Of a stretch of 46,367 nucleotides of DNA, positions 23,335-34,761 are shown one piece after another; positions within the stretch are counted from its first letter, which is position 1, and the number at the start of each line of letters is the position of its first letter. The DNA is taken from positions 65,354 to 111,720 of the forward strand of contig NW_019775522.1 of assembly GCF_001039355.2 (NCBI RefSeq), written 5' to 3'. The notes beneath the pieces were generated by a model. It ran no database searches. It saw only the letters and a list, made by a program, of their open reading frames with translations, and was not told the DNA's origin. The position numbers were made by a program, and so were the translations under genes. This DNA is from Lingula anatina (Eukaryota; Brachiopoda; Lingulata; Lingulida; Lingulidae).

Positions 23335-24582
23335 ATGACTTGTTATCACGTGATAACAGCTGCTGTGACCTGCGCATGCTTGGTAGCTATTTTGGTACAC
23401 CATACCGAGGGAGTGTGTTGTAAATCCGATTACTATGGGTATTGCAAGGACTGCACTTTGGTATGTATATTCAGTAAGAAACTTTGCATAAAGGCATTAC
23501 AAACCACTCTGCTTCAATACCACTAAATGATCCAGGATTATATTTGAAAAAAGGCGTTAGGTGCAAAAAAAAAAAAAAAAAAAAAAATGAAAATAAGAAA
23601 AAGTATTTTTTAAATACTTAAAAGTATAATTTGGTTGACTGAGAGATTTTTACAACAACAGACAAGACACAGGTATTGGAGCTGTCAGGTGTTGTTTATT
23701 TCCGTTTTGCGTTAGTTTTATTATTTGGGGAGAGAGAGAAGCGGAAGGAGTAATTCAAATGCAAAAAGATGGCAGCACGTGTCGGACTATGCATGGTCTC
23801 CTTCCCAACTAGATCAGTTGTTACAAAGCTCAAAACAGAACTTTGAACGACTAGTCTAACCGAATATTGGGTATGAATTTACCACCAGTAGTTATGAGCC
23901 ATGTGGAAACTGAATGGCTTGACTTATTCGACATTATTTTAATTTTAAAAATACGTTTTTGGAAACATTTTATTTGATCTGCATATTCTGATAGCTGTGA
24001 TGTGTTATAAACTAGACAGTGTTAATTAAGAGAGGTAAAATGTCAGAATTATTAAAGTACACAGCGTACTTCCGGTTTGGTAGTTCAACCATCTTGGATA
24101 TTTAGTGCCCCCTTCACACTTGTTTTTCAGGGTACCCCTTACTGTGGGAATCAAGGCTGTAATGTATTGGGCTGTGCATGTGGCGGAGGATGTAGAACTA
24201 ACTGTGGCAAAAGCATGATGTAAGTTATCTGTGGATATATTTAGCTTTATATCAGCACAGAACCGCGAAGGTGAAATAGTGTATTCCTAACTTCTCTTCA
24301 TAACTGTATGTTGGCCAAGTACATGGCATTATTTGGACCTTCGACTGTGAGTGAGAAAAAATATCCCCCGTCTGATTTGCTCTATGAATTAAAGAACACG
24401 CTTTACAGATTTGCCACTACCAGTACCTCAGGATTAAGTTGATGTAACTCACCTCAGACTTTCTTTTTTACAGTCTTGAAAGCGATTTTTATGGTACTGT
24501 AGTGGACTGCAGATGTGCCAACACAAGGTCCACGAGGGGCACTGATAGTGGTTATGATGACGTAAGCGAAGTTCGACCTTGA
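23335..24582 (+). CDS. Diedel-like secreted Cys-rich peptide D3, complete
   Basis: Exons 23335-23460, 24131-24219 and 24474-24582; 107 residues. The ATG at 23335 has A at -3 and starts a signal peptide (MTCYHVITAAVTCACLVAIL, cut likely after TEG); an in-frame ATG at 23317 would add six residues in a poorer context. The mature peptide starts VCCKSDYYGYCKDC. Exon 2 gives PYCGNQGCNVLGCACGGGC; exon 3 gives DCRCANT and ends EVRP. There are 12 mature cysteines. The YCG-x3-CN-[IV]-x-GC-x-C-x-GGC core and the CC start match Diedel as I recall it; here F of NIFG is L. Diedel is a secreted cytokine that restrains IMD signalling in flies. Function here is inferred only; a defence or toxin-like peptide of the same fold is possible. 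Confidence 0.72.
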
Positions 24583-25829
24583 CCTGACGCACATTTGATG
24601 CGCTCTTCTGGGAACACAGCGCATTTTCTTGAATCACCCTTGTTGAAGTCTATGGGAAACCAAGTGTTTGAATATCTGTTATGTAAGCTAGGATGACTAC
24701 TGTGTTTCATTAAAAAAAGGACGTGCAGTACCATGTGCTCTGCTTTTTGTTCTGTTTTGATATTTATTATAATTTACCATCCGGAATGCTATTCCAAATC
24801 AAATTTATCTCNAAAAAAAGATAAATGTATGGTTTTCATTTCAATAATTCTGTCCATGAAGTAAGGAAGCTAATGATGAAAAACGCAGGTAGATTTTTGA
24901 ATTGGTCTACAAGAAAGTACCTGCTAGAAGAATTACATATAGAATAACACGTGATCTTGGGACACAAACCCCTCTCATATCAGACAAGACTACATGAACC
25001 GAGATCCACGGTAAAAAATTGCAGATTTTTCTCTTCTAATTTTTCCGTTTTCATTTCTAGAATGTTTGCTCACATTCGTTTATATTGGTTTGGGTGCGTA
25101 CCTTTGTCTGAAAAACAATGAGAACATTTCAAATGACTAGCCTAATTCAAATGATATAGGTACTGAGAATATAAGCCACATTTTTGTCATTTTTACTTTG
25201 CCCAGTTAATCCAGCAGCCATCTTACTTCACAAAATCACTGCAAGGCATGACGCATCAAATTCATTTCAATGTCAAACCCAGGCGTTTAAGACCAGCAGT
25301 TTAATTTACTTTTCTTTTTCCTGGCATAATATCGTTTTTCTGACGGTGGCCTACCTGCCTACAGGTGAATATATAGAGAACAACACGTTATCCTGGGACA
25401 TAAACCTTATAGCAGACACGAGCGACAAACCAAGATTTAAGGTAAAAATTTGCCCAGGTTGTAGCTTTATCTCGTTGGTTTTATTTGTTGATTGCTGTTA
25501 ACATGCATTTGCAGAAATCAATGGTTTATAAATATATTTTAGAATTTCAAAAGGTAAGTTGTTGTCAAGTGATTATGGTTGAGCTACTGAGCCTCATAAT
25601 TCTTCCCGTTTTATTTCTTGTTTGGTTGGTAACATGCATTTATTTGTAGAGCAGTACTGGTTTGCAATTTTCTTTTTCAAAAAAAGAGAAGTTTACATAT
25701 TAGAAAATTGCTTACCTTACAGTAATTGTAGTTGTAGACACTTTAATTCTTATTTAACTATTTAGATGCGTTTACAGAATGTTATAGGGTCCCAAGTATC
25801 TCCAATAACCAATGTTCACATTTCAGAAG
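24583..25829. repeat. Unit flank lacking any channel copy; join at 24812
   Basis: The D3 3' region stops at an undetermined base (24812) and continues in the middle of the channel 3' flank (TTTTCATTTCAATAATTCTG), missing about 2.6 kb that other units have. The alpha block (24906-25011) and beta block (25304-25440) follow normally. The beta frame is open here (GEYIENNTLSWDINLIADTS). Confidence 0.75.
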
Positions 25830-27049
25830 ATGACTTGTTATCTCGTGATAACAGCTGCTGTGACCTGCGCATGCGTGGTAGCTATTATGGTACAACAAAC
25901 CGAGGGAGTGTGCTGCAAATCCGAGTACTATGGGTATTGCAAGGACTGCACTTTGGTATGTATATTCAGTATGAAACTTTGCATAAACCACTCTGTTTCA
26001 ATACCACTAAATGATCCAGGATTGTATTTGAAAAAAGGCGTAGGTGCAAAAAATGAAAATAAAAAAAATGTTGTTTTTTTAATACTTAAAAGTATAATTT
26101 GGTTAATTGGGAGATTTTGACAGCAACAGACAAGACACAGGAATTGGAGCTATCAGGTGTTGTTTATTTCCGTTTTGCGTTAGTTTTATTATTTGGGGAG
26201 AGAGAAGCGGAAGGAGTAATTCAGATGCAAAAAAGATGGCAACGCATGTCCGACTATGCATGGTCTCCCATCCCAACTAGATCAGTTGTTATAAAGCTCA
26301 AAACAGAACTTTGAACGACTAGTCTAACCGAATATTGGGTATGAATTTACCACCAGTTGTTATGAGCCATGTGGAATTTGAATGGCTTGACTTATTCGAC
26401 ATTATTTTAATTTTAAAAATACGTTTTTGGAAACATTATTTGATCTGAATATTCTGACAGCTATGATGCGTTATAAACTAGACAGTGTTAAGTAAGAGAG
26501 GTAAAATGTCAGAATTATTAAAGTAAACAGTGTACTTCCGGCTTGGTAGTTCAACCTTCTTGGATATTTAATGCCCCCTTCAAACTTGTTTTTCAGGGTA
26601 CCCCTTACTGTGGGAATGAAGGCTGTAATGTATTCGGCTGTGCATGTGGTGGAGGATGTAGAACTGACTGTGGAAAAAGCGTAATGTAAGTTATCGGTGG
26701 ATATATTTAGCTTTATATCAGCACAGAACTTCGAAGGTGAAATAGTGTATTCCTAACTTCTCTTCATAACTGTATGTTGGCCAAGTACATGGCTTTATTT
26801 GGACCTTCGACTGTGAATGAGAAAAATTATCTCCCGATTGATTTGTTCTATGAATTAAAGAACACGCTTTACAGATTTGCCACTACCAGTACTTCAAGAT
26901 TAAGTTGATGTAACTCACATCAGACTTCCTTTTTTTACAGTGTTGAAAGTGATTTTTATGGTACTGTAGTGGACTGCAGATGTGCCAACACAAGGTCTAC
27001 GAGGGGCACTGATAGTGGTTATGATGACGTAAGCGAAGTTCAACCTTGA
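25830..27049 (+). CDS. Diedel-like secreted Cys-rich peptide D4, complete
   Basis: Exons 25830-25955, 26597-26685 and 26941-27049; 107 residues, 12 mature cysteines. Signal peptide MTCYLVITAAVTCACVVAIM; mature start VCCKSEYYGYCKDC; core PYCGNEGCNVFGCACGGGC; end EVQP. All six splice signals are canonical (GTATGT and GTAAGT donors). It differs from D3 mainly by amino-acid-changing substitutions in exon 1 (L/H, V/L, M/L, QQ/HH, E/D), with only two silent ones. This is the best preserved copy, since F of NVFG is also kept. Confidence 0.75.
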
Positions 27050-27603
27050 CCTGACGCACATTTGATGCACTCTTCTGGAAACACAGCGCATTTTCTTGAA
27101 TCACCCTTGTTGAAGTCAATGGGAAACCCAGTGTTTGAATATCTTTTATGTAAGCTAGGATGACTACTGTGTTTCATTAAAAAAATGACGTACAGTACCA
27201 TGTGCTCTGCTATTTGTTCTGTTTTGATATTTATTATAACTAACCATCCGGAATGCTATCCCAAATCAAATTTATCTCTACGGAAAAGGTAAAAGTACCT
27301 ACCTGACACGTATCTCAAGCCGTTAGTTCCTATGTAATTTTAGTCTAACTAGTATTTTATTTACCGTGGGCAATACCACACTATACTATAACGTTAAGTT
27401 GGATTTTATTGAAATATGGTGTATAAGTCACAATGAGGCATAAGTGGCATGTTATCTTGGGCCAAATTTGATGTTATTTTATCCAACATAACGAATATAA
27501 AACAGCTAACCATAACAAAGGGTGCTAAACTAAGTGTAAACTAATTTCCAGTTTAATTTAAATTTATTTGTTTTTCTATGACGGCGTTGGTGTTCCTGAG
27601 AGG

Positions 27604-27611
27604 TATATAAA
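27604..27611 (+). promoter_or_regulatory. Candidate TATA box of channel copy C4
   Basis: TATATAAA at the same place in the unit as in C2, about 150 bp before exon 5. Confidence 0.45.
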
Positions 27612-27757
27612 TAGCACTAAAACAACTGCATTCAAAGTAGTTGCTGTGTGTGAAGTCAACTTCCAAGCTTTTTCACGTTTATATCACTTTCTTCATTATC
27701 TTTGTAGAGCCGCATTATGCAACAGCAACGCATGTTGCAAACAAAGAACTTTTTCAG

Positions 27758-28855
27758 TTGGTGAACCTTCCGTCTCCCCATGGCAACTGTGGCGAGAGAA
27801 AACTGGCTTATTACAAAAAGTACAGCAAAATAAACTGCCGTGCAGAATGCTTGTATGAATCTATGGTGTAAGCAGTTGAAATGACAGTCGTAAAGTCTGT
27901 GAACGTAGCTCAACCTCAAGGCAACCATTTAAACACACACAGAAAAAAACATGTTAACTTAGTCTATGTCGTAGAGAGACTGTAAGAATCACTGCTGTCA
28001 CAAATGATAGGCCTAATGAAAGGATTCGTTTAGACAGAAACAAAATTTCAATTGTCAGATAAGATTAAAAATTCTAGATTTAGTCGATGACATACGGATC
28101 GATATTCGGTTAAATATTCTTGGTTTGAACACGTCTGATGCTTAGTTTGTGGAATTATTTAGAAGAAAAAAAAACTGTCGAAAAGCAGTGTGATAATAAT
28201 ACTAATACAAATTTTGCAAAAATTCTTAAGATTATAAATGATGGATAAATAAAAGTAAAAATGTATATTTACATTGATAATGAAATCAAAGTCTTGTGCT
28301 ATACTGTAAAAAATAACGTGAATTTAAACTCACGGGTTCTTGCATTTTCAACATTCCAGACACAACATGACTTTGAAAACGTGCGGCTGCCGAATGGTAT
28401 GATATCCAGAGGTCAAAGGTTACAGAGGCTGTTCCCCACGTGACATCATCACGTGTTATTTCCCGCTGTCAGAAAACACGACCCAATAAAGCAACGTTGT
28501 GGCTGCATACATGTAGCACCATGCGATATTTTATCTTTTGACTACAGCATCTAGTTCAAACGTGTTTCCAAAAGCAATATCGTCGGAGTTATTAAACAGA
28601 ACTGCAGAATCCATTGAAAAATACTTCGTCAGCGTGGCGTTATACTACACGGATATGACGTACGAGGAGGTGGTACAACAAGAAGCCTACAGCACGCTGA
28701 CTTTGTTTGCTGACATAGCACCTTAATGACAATGGCCGAAATATTGAATTTTTTTTATATGATTATGTGATTGGAAGATGAAGATTCCGAGATGGAAAAA
28801 TAAGAATTTGAACGTCTTTAAGAAGAAAGAGGCAGAAGACAGCGGTCGTGTGTGA
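27758..28855 (+). pseudogene. Channel copy C4 (exons 5-6), dead
   Basis: Exon 5 at 27758-27867 is intact. Exon 6 at 28360-28855 has an intact acceptor, but TGA replaces the Tyr codon after RMV, one base is lost in the ACCCAGATAAAG stretch, a few bases are inserted before GCACCATGC, and 28 bp covering the TM2 start and selectivity filter are deleted (ACATA joined to GCACC). It cannot encode a channel. Confidence 0.9.
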
Positions 28856-30146
28856 TATTCTTACGTGCATGTACATATATCCGGTGGAAATATCCCAAAG
28901 TCAAATCTGTTCCCCGCGCAAAGATTCATATCCTTCCCAATTCAGAACAAACAATATAAACTTATAAATAAAAATTATGAAACATTATTAATTTCGGTAC
29001 AATTTATGAGAGGTGGACCATTTGTACTAGTCTAAATTGTTGTCTTGCTGACGTGGGGGACTATAGTAAAATGCGTCTAATGTTTTGTCCGTCTTTACTG
29101 ACATAATCCGTGTAAGGATAAGTACTGGTCTATAAACCTGTAGTTAAGTCCAGGACATGACCAAATTGCGATGAAATTAAAAATGAACAGCTAAACAATT
29201 TAAGTGTCATTCATTTAAAAAAGCATCAATGTATATCTTTTTGTTTGCTTAAGAACCTCACAATGTATTTGGCTTTGTGACTGAACATTTCTTTTTTCTG
29301 GCACAGATGCAGGTGACATTTAAATCCAAACAGTTTTATCAATAGAGTTTGTGAATGGATGATAATAAATGAACGGAAACACCGCGCTGAATTATACCGG
29401 TTCTTTTGAAGTGAAAAAAGGAAAATGGGCTTTAATCTACGTTATTGACGGTTTTGAAACCACAAAAATAAAGGTATAATTACCATTTGAATAATTCGGT
29501 CCATGAAGAATGGAAGCTAATGATGAAAAGCGCAGTTAGCTAATTGTGTATTGGCCGCTACAAGAAAGTACCTACTAAAAGAATTACGTATCTATACTAA
29601 CACGTTATCTTGGGACACAAACCTCTCTCATATCAGACCAGATCAACTGAGATCTAAGGTAAAAAATTACAAGTTTTTCTCTTCTAATTTTTCCGTTTTC
29701 ATTTCTAGAATGTTTGTTCACATTCATATATAGTGGTTTGGGCGCGTACTTTTGTTTGAAAATCAATGATGACATTTCAAATGACTAGCCTAATTCAAAT
29801 GATATAGGTGCTGAGAATATAAGTCGCATTTTGTCATTTTTACTTTCCCCTTGAATCCAGCCGCCATCTTCTTTCACAATTTCGGCGTGAGGCATCATAT
29901 AGTGTCATCAAATTCACTTAAATGTGAAAACCAGGCGGTTAAGACCAGCAGTTTAATTTACTTTTCTTTTTCTTGGTAAAATATCGTTTTTCTGAGGGTG
30001 GCAAACCTGCCGAGAGATTAATATAAAGAGAACAACATGTTATCCTGGGACATAAACCTTATATCAGACATGAGCGACAAACCGAGATCTAAGGTAAAAA
30101 TTTGCTCTGGTTGTAGCTTTATCTTTTTTGGTTTTTATTTGTAGAT
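28856..30146. repeat. 3' flank module of C4 with alpha and beta blocks
   Basis: Same order as after C2: 3' UTR, long flank, alpha (29565-29658), beta (29957-30091). The beta frame has a stop (TAA after RD). No gene seen. Confidence 0.7.
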
Positions 30147-31403
30147 ACAGCGGTAGGAATAATTATGTTTCCCTTTTCACCGGTTTAACAACGTTTTAAA
30201 TGTTTTAATCCCTATCCTGTGAATAGAAGGGGGCGGGCCAACAATGGAGACTCGTATAAATCCCTTCACAATTCAAACGCACAAACACAATAGCTTAGGT
30301 GCAATAACACAATACTTTAGACGAGTGAACCCCATGACGCCGGTTTCAGAGGTCCAATGAACTGTAACTAGATGTAATTAACAGCATGATACATCAGCCA
30401 GAAGGCCCCCATTGTTTGTTGCTCCGGTAACATTATAGCTTTAAGAGGCTAGAACCCATCCTACCGCGCGCCACTAAACCGTCTCCCGTAGCGAACTGTC
30501 CTTTTGTTCACTAGCTTATCACGCGCAGCTGATCATGTTTTAAGTGTTGCTAGCAAACTGCTAGTTTAATTTGGTATAGTGTTCCGTAGTCAAAAATTCA
30601 ATGTGATTGTGCATCAGCATGATTAACAATTTACCCAGTCTCAAAATTCTTATTGCAGATAGTATTTATTAATTATGAATGACAATGGGCAAAAATGTGA
30701 AGATTAAAGATGCTCCGTATATATATTTCCATCCTCGCGCCCAGTTTAAAAAATAAAGATTAAAAGTAACAAAGAAAGCAACATTATTTTAAAAAGATAT
30801 TTACAGAACAATCTAAAGTGTAGCTCAATTACTAAAAAGATTTATTTGATATGGACAATTGGCTTGAACCAGTCTTATTTTATTAACATTGTCACCGCTG
30901 AATTTAACATTATTATTTTACAGCACTAATCTTATTTCACAATCTTATTGTTTAGGCCTGGTTTAAGTTTGTTTAAGAACTGATAGCCATCGTGTTTAAC
31001 AATAGATTGTCAGCTATTGTTAGATCCCCCTCCTCTTTTAACCGATGTCATTCATGTCCGGATACTTTATATAGTGTGATCACACTGTCAGTCCGGAAAC
31101 ACGCTGGAGTTAAATTGTCCTTGTGCCACTGCTCGATATTTTCTCCTATTCTGTTGTTTATATAAACCTTTTCACTTATTTTTAAACATTTTCATCTCAT
31201 TTTCCATTATGCGCTCTGAGAAACGGATGATTATTTCCCACAACAGAATAATTTTTAAAGCAATTTGTCAGCTCATAACTATGACATGGCGCCCTTTTTT
31301 CTGGTTGCTGTTTCAAAATGGACATAAGTTTGTCGAGGTTTAATGCATAGCTCTTATAACGTTATATTTATGTGCATCTAAACAATAAGATGTCAATTTT
31401 AAC
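30147..31403. mobile_element. 1.26-kb insertion, copy 1
   Basis: Absent from the D2, D3, D4 and D6 units, where TTTATTTGTAGAT runs within a few bases into TGTTGACTTGC or a variant; present again before D7. No long open frame, and I found no terminal repeats, so the element class is unknown. The interior includes a GGGGGCGGGCC stretch and (TA)-rich ends. Confidence 0.7.
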
Positions 31404-32278
31404 TGTTGACTTGCATTTGCAAAAATCAATAGTTTAGAAAAGAAACTTGTTGTAAAGTGATTGTTGAGCTACTTAGCCACATAATTTTTCCCATTTTATG
31501 TCTTGGTTGGCTGGTAACATGAATTTATTCCCAGAGCGGTGCTGCTTTGCATTTTTTTCAAAAAAAAAGAAGTTTACATATTAGAAAATTGCTTACCTTA
31601 CAGTGATTGTAGTTGTAGACACTAATTCTTGTTTAACTACCGTGTAGCTATTTAGTCCCCGGTCACTTTAATAGCACACGCACGGCGAACGTGCGTGTGC
31701 CCCCGACAGTGTTAATGATAGGGGGATTACGATAGACAGCGCAAGTCGCTCACAGCGGGAGTCACTATCGCCGCTGTTAGGCCGGTAATTAAGTCTTTAA
31801 CTTGACTAAACATGTTTCGCTTTGTAACTTGCGTCCTTCAGTCTTGCTGTTGCGGAAGCGCCGGCGAGAAATATCTCCACCTTGCCGATATTTATCCCGA
31901 CTCCCGACTTGAAAAGTAAAATTGGTTTTGATTTTATCAAAGTCTTATTGTATCAGAAAACCTGCATATTTTCATACGTTAAGAGAATTATAGAAACTGT
32001 AAAAAAGCTACTCGTACATCAGGGATAGAAAACAAGACCTTGCAGCACTATAATCTATTATTCATCACCAGAAGTTCCTGTTTCACTTTTTTCTCCCAAA
32101 TTACAAAGTCTGGTGACAACTGAAAGGTTTTAGCCATTATACCTCAGGGCAGTGAGAGAGTTGATTAAAAGTAATAAAATTATATATTTTGAAGAATTTT
32201 CCTAGCCTTCGGCAATTTCCGCAAAGCTTCGGCATGCGCGGCAATACAGATCTGTCGATATAGGTGTGAAAGTGTAAT

Positions 32279-32353
32279 AGCACTGGTGGAATAACGGTTA
32301 ACGTCGTTGCAAACGTTGTAACCTACCCGACGGGAGTTCGTACCCCAAAGGTA
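32279..32353 (+). other. tRNA-like stretch, possible SINE head
   Basis: TGGTGGAATAACGGTTAACG resembles an A box, and GGGAGTTCGTACCCC about 35 bp later resembles a B box with T arm. The acceptor ends do not pair well, so a functional tRNA is unlikely. Confidence 0.3.
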
Positions 32354-32515
32354 CTTTTGAAATTTTGGAATTATCATTATTATTGATATCTTTTAATATT
32401 AAAACAGTTGTGGCTAATTGTTTTTGCAACGAAAAGCAGAGTAGGGAGGATTGTTGTAATTGTTAAAGTTATTATGACTGGGGACATAAATTAGTATGCT
32501 AATCGCTTATCATGN

Positions 32516-32563
32516 CTATAGGATCCTATAGGATCCTATAGGAATCCTATAGGATCCTATAGG
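32516..32563. repeat. CCTATAGGAT palindromic mini-repeat
   Basis: Four to five copies of an 11-12-bp unit, each self-complementary (CCTATAGG, GGATCC). It lies directly after the undetermined base at 32515. Confidence 0.85.
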
Positions 32564-32578
32564 AAATTTTCGTAAGGG

Positions 32579-32956
32579 TGTGGAAAAAGCGTAATGTAAG
32601 TTATCTGTGGGTATATTTAGCCTTAATTGAGCACAGAACTGCGTCTCTTCATAACGTCTCTTCAAAACTGAATGTTGGAGAAGTACCGCGTTAACGTCAT
32701 TTGGACTATCGACCATAAATGAGAAAAAATTATCCTCCGTCTGATTTGTTGTATGAGTTTAAGAACACATTCGTCAGCCGTCTTCTCAGGTTTGCCACTA
32801 CCAGTAGTTTAAGATTAAGTTGATGTAATGCACCTCAGACTTCCTTTTTACATTGTGGAAGGTGATATTTGGGGTATTGTAGTGGAATACAGATGTGCCA
32901 ACACAAGGTCCACGAAGGGAACTGATGGTGGGGATGATGACGTTAGCCGAGTTTGA
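32579..32956 (+). pseudogene. Diedel-like peptide gene D5, remnant
   Basis: Only the last 17 bp of exon 2 (TGTGGAAAAAGCGTAAT, donor GTAAGT intact) and exon 3 (32854-32956) remain. The exon-3 acceptor reads ACAT instead of ACAG. The first Cys of CRC is Tyr (TAC), and a stop appears early (SRV-TGA). Exon 3 resembles D7 (GDIWGIVVE). Confidence 0.82.
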
Positions 32957-33514
32957 CCTTGACCTGACGCACATTTAAAGCACTCTTCTCGAAACACAGC
33001 TGATTTTCTTGAATCACCCTTGTTGAAGTCAATGGGAAACCAAGTGTTTGATATCTGTTATGTAAGCTAATATCACAGCTGTGTTTCATTAAAAAAGGAC
33101 ACGCAGTACCATGTGCTCTGCTATTTGTTCTGTTTTGATATTTATTATAACTAACCGTACAGAATGCTATTACACATAAAATTTATCTCTACGGAAAAGG
33201 TGAAAGTACCTACCTGACACGTATCTGAAGCCGTTAGTTTCTATGTAATTTTAGTCTAACTAGTATTTTATTTACCGTGGGCAATACCACACTATACTAT
33301 AACGTTAAGTTGGATTTTATTGAAATATGGTGTATTAGTCACAATGAGGCATAAGTGGCATGTTATCTTGGGCCAAATTTGATGTTATTTTATCCAACAT
33401 AACGAATATAAAACAGCTAACCATAACAAAGGGTGCTAAACTAAGTGTAAACTAATTTCGAGTTTAATTTTAATTAATTTGTTTCTCTATGACGGCGTTG
33501 GTGTTCCTGAGAGG

Positions 33515-33522
33515 TATATAAA
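33515..33522 (+). promoter_or_regulatory. Candidate TATA box of channel copy C5
   Basis: TATATAAA, about 160 bp before exon 5, in a region nearly identical to the one before C4. Confidence 0.45.
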
Positions 33523-33680
33523 TAGCACTAAAACAACTGCATTCAAAGTAGTTGCTGTGTGTGAAGTCAACTTCTACGCTTTTTCATGTTTATAGCATTT
33601 CCGTCATTGTCTTTGTAGAGCCGCATTTTGCAACAGCAACGCATTTTGTAAACAAAGAAAATCGTAACGCACTTTTTCAG

Positions 33681-34761
33681 TTGGTGAACCTTCTGTCTCC
33701 ACATAGCAACTGTGGCGAGAGAAAACTGGCTTATTACAAAAAGTACAGCAAAATAAACTGCCGTGCAGAATGCCTGTATGTATCTATGGTGTAAGCAGTC
33801 GAAATGACAGTCGTAAAATCTGTGAACGTAGCTCAACCTCAAGGCAACCATTTAAACACACACAAAAAAAAACATGTTAACGTGGTCTATGTCGTAGAGA
33901 GACTGTAAGAATCACTGCTGTCACAAATGATAGGCCTAATGAAATGATTCGTTTAGACAGAAACAAAATTTCAATTGTCAGATAAGATTAAAAATTCTAG
34001 ATTTAGTCGATGACATACGGATCGATATTCGGTTAAATATTCGTGGTTTGAACACGTCTGATGCTTAGTTTGTGGAATTATTTAGAACAAAAAAAAACTG
34101 TCGAAAACCAGTGTGATAATAATACTAATACAAATTTTGCAAAAATTCTTAAGATTATAAATGATGGATGAATAAAAGTAAAAATGTATATTTACATTGA
34201 TAATGAAATCAAAGTCTTGTGCTATATTGTAAAAAATAACGTGAATTTAAACTCACGGGTTCTTGCATTTTCAACATTCCAGACACAACATGACTTTGAA
34301 AACGTGCGGCTGCCGAATGGTATGCTATCCAGAGGTCAAAGGTTACAGAGACTGTTCCCCACGTGACATCATCACGTGTTATTTCCCGCTGTCAGAAAAC
34401 ACGACCCAAATAAAGCAACATTGTGGCTGCATACATGTAGCACCTTGCGGGATTTTTTTCTTCCGTCTACAGCATCTCGAGTTCTAAAATGTACCCCAAA
34501 GCAATATCTCCGGAGCTAAAAGGAACTGCAGAATCCGTTGAAAAATACTTCATCAGCATGGCGCTATACTACACAGATATGACGTACGAGGAGGTGGTAC
34601 AACAAGAAGCCTACAGCACGCTGACTCTGTTTGCTGACATAGGAGGAGCTCTTGGCCTCGTTCTGGGAAGCACCTTAATGACATTGGCCGAAATACTGGA
34701 TTTCATCTTTGGATTATGTGTTTGGAAGATTCCAAGAACGTCTTCAAGAAGAAAGAGGTAG
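33681..34761 (+). pseudogene. Channel copy C5 (exons 5-6), frameshifted
   Basis: Exon 5 at 33681-33790 and exon 6 at 34283-34761 have intact splice sites. A one-base gain in the T-run after CCTTGCGGG shifts the frame and meets TAA. The second half (from 34489) is open and includes TM2 with the GST filter. A 3' deletion removes the RWKNKI segment and changes the tail to RTSSRRKR. Gly replaces Asn-Cys context at HSNCG (Gly to Ser). Dead as a channel, with a well-kept TM2 half. Confidence 0.88.

Larger units (their letters stand above)
31655..32575. other. Foreign segment replacing D5 exons 1-2
   Basis: Starts right after the CTATTTAG where exon 1 should begin and ends 4 bp before the last 17 bp of exon 2. 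It shares nothing with other units. It contains a palindromic GCACACGCACGGCGAACGTG tract (31676-31700), a tRNA-like stretch, an undetermined base (32515) and a CCTATAGGATC repeat. It could be a transposon remnant or a misjoin. Confidence 0.6.

Noticed and set aside
25766-26014. Second open frame across Diedel-like exon 1 (also 36851-37165), suggesting dual coding
   Set aside because: The same frame is closed by a stop in D7 near its start and in D3 near its end, while the signal-peptide frame is open in all four copies.
32279-32353. Functional tRNA gene
   Set aside because: Box-like motifs are present, but the acceptor and anticodon stems do not pair properly; at most a SINE head.
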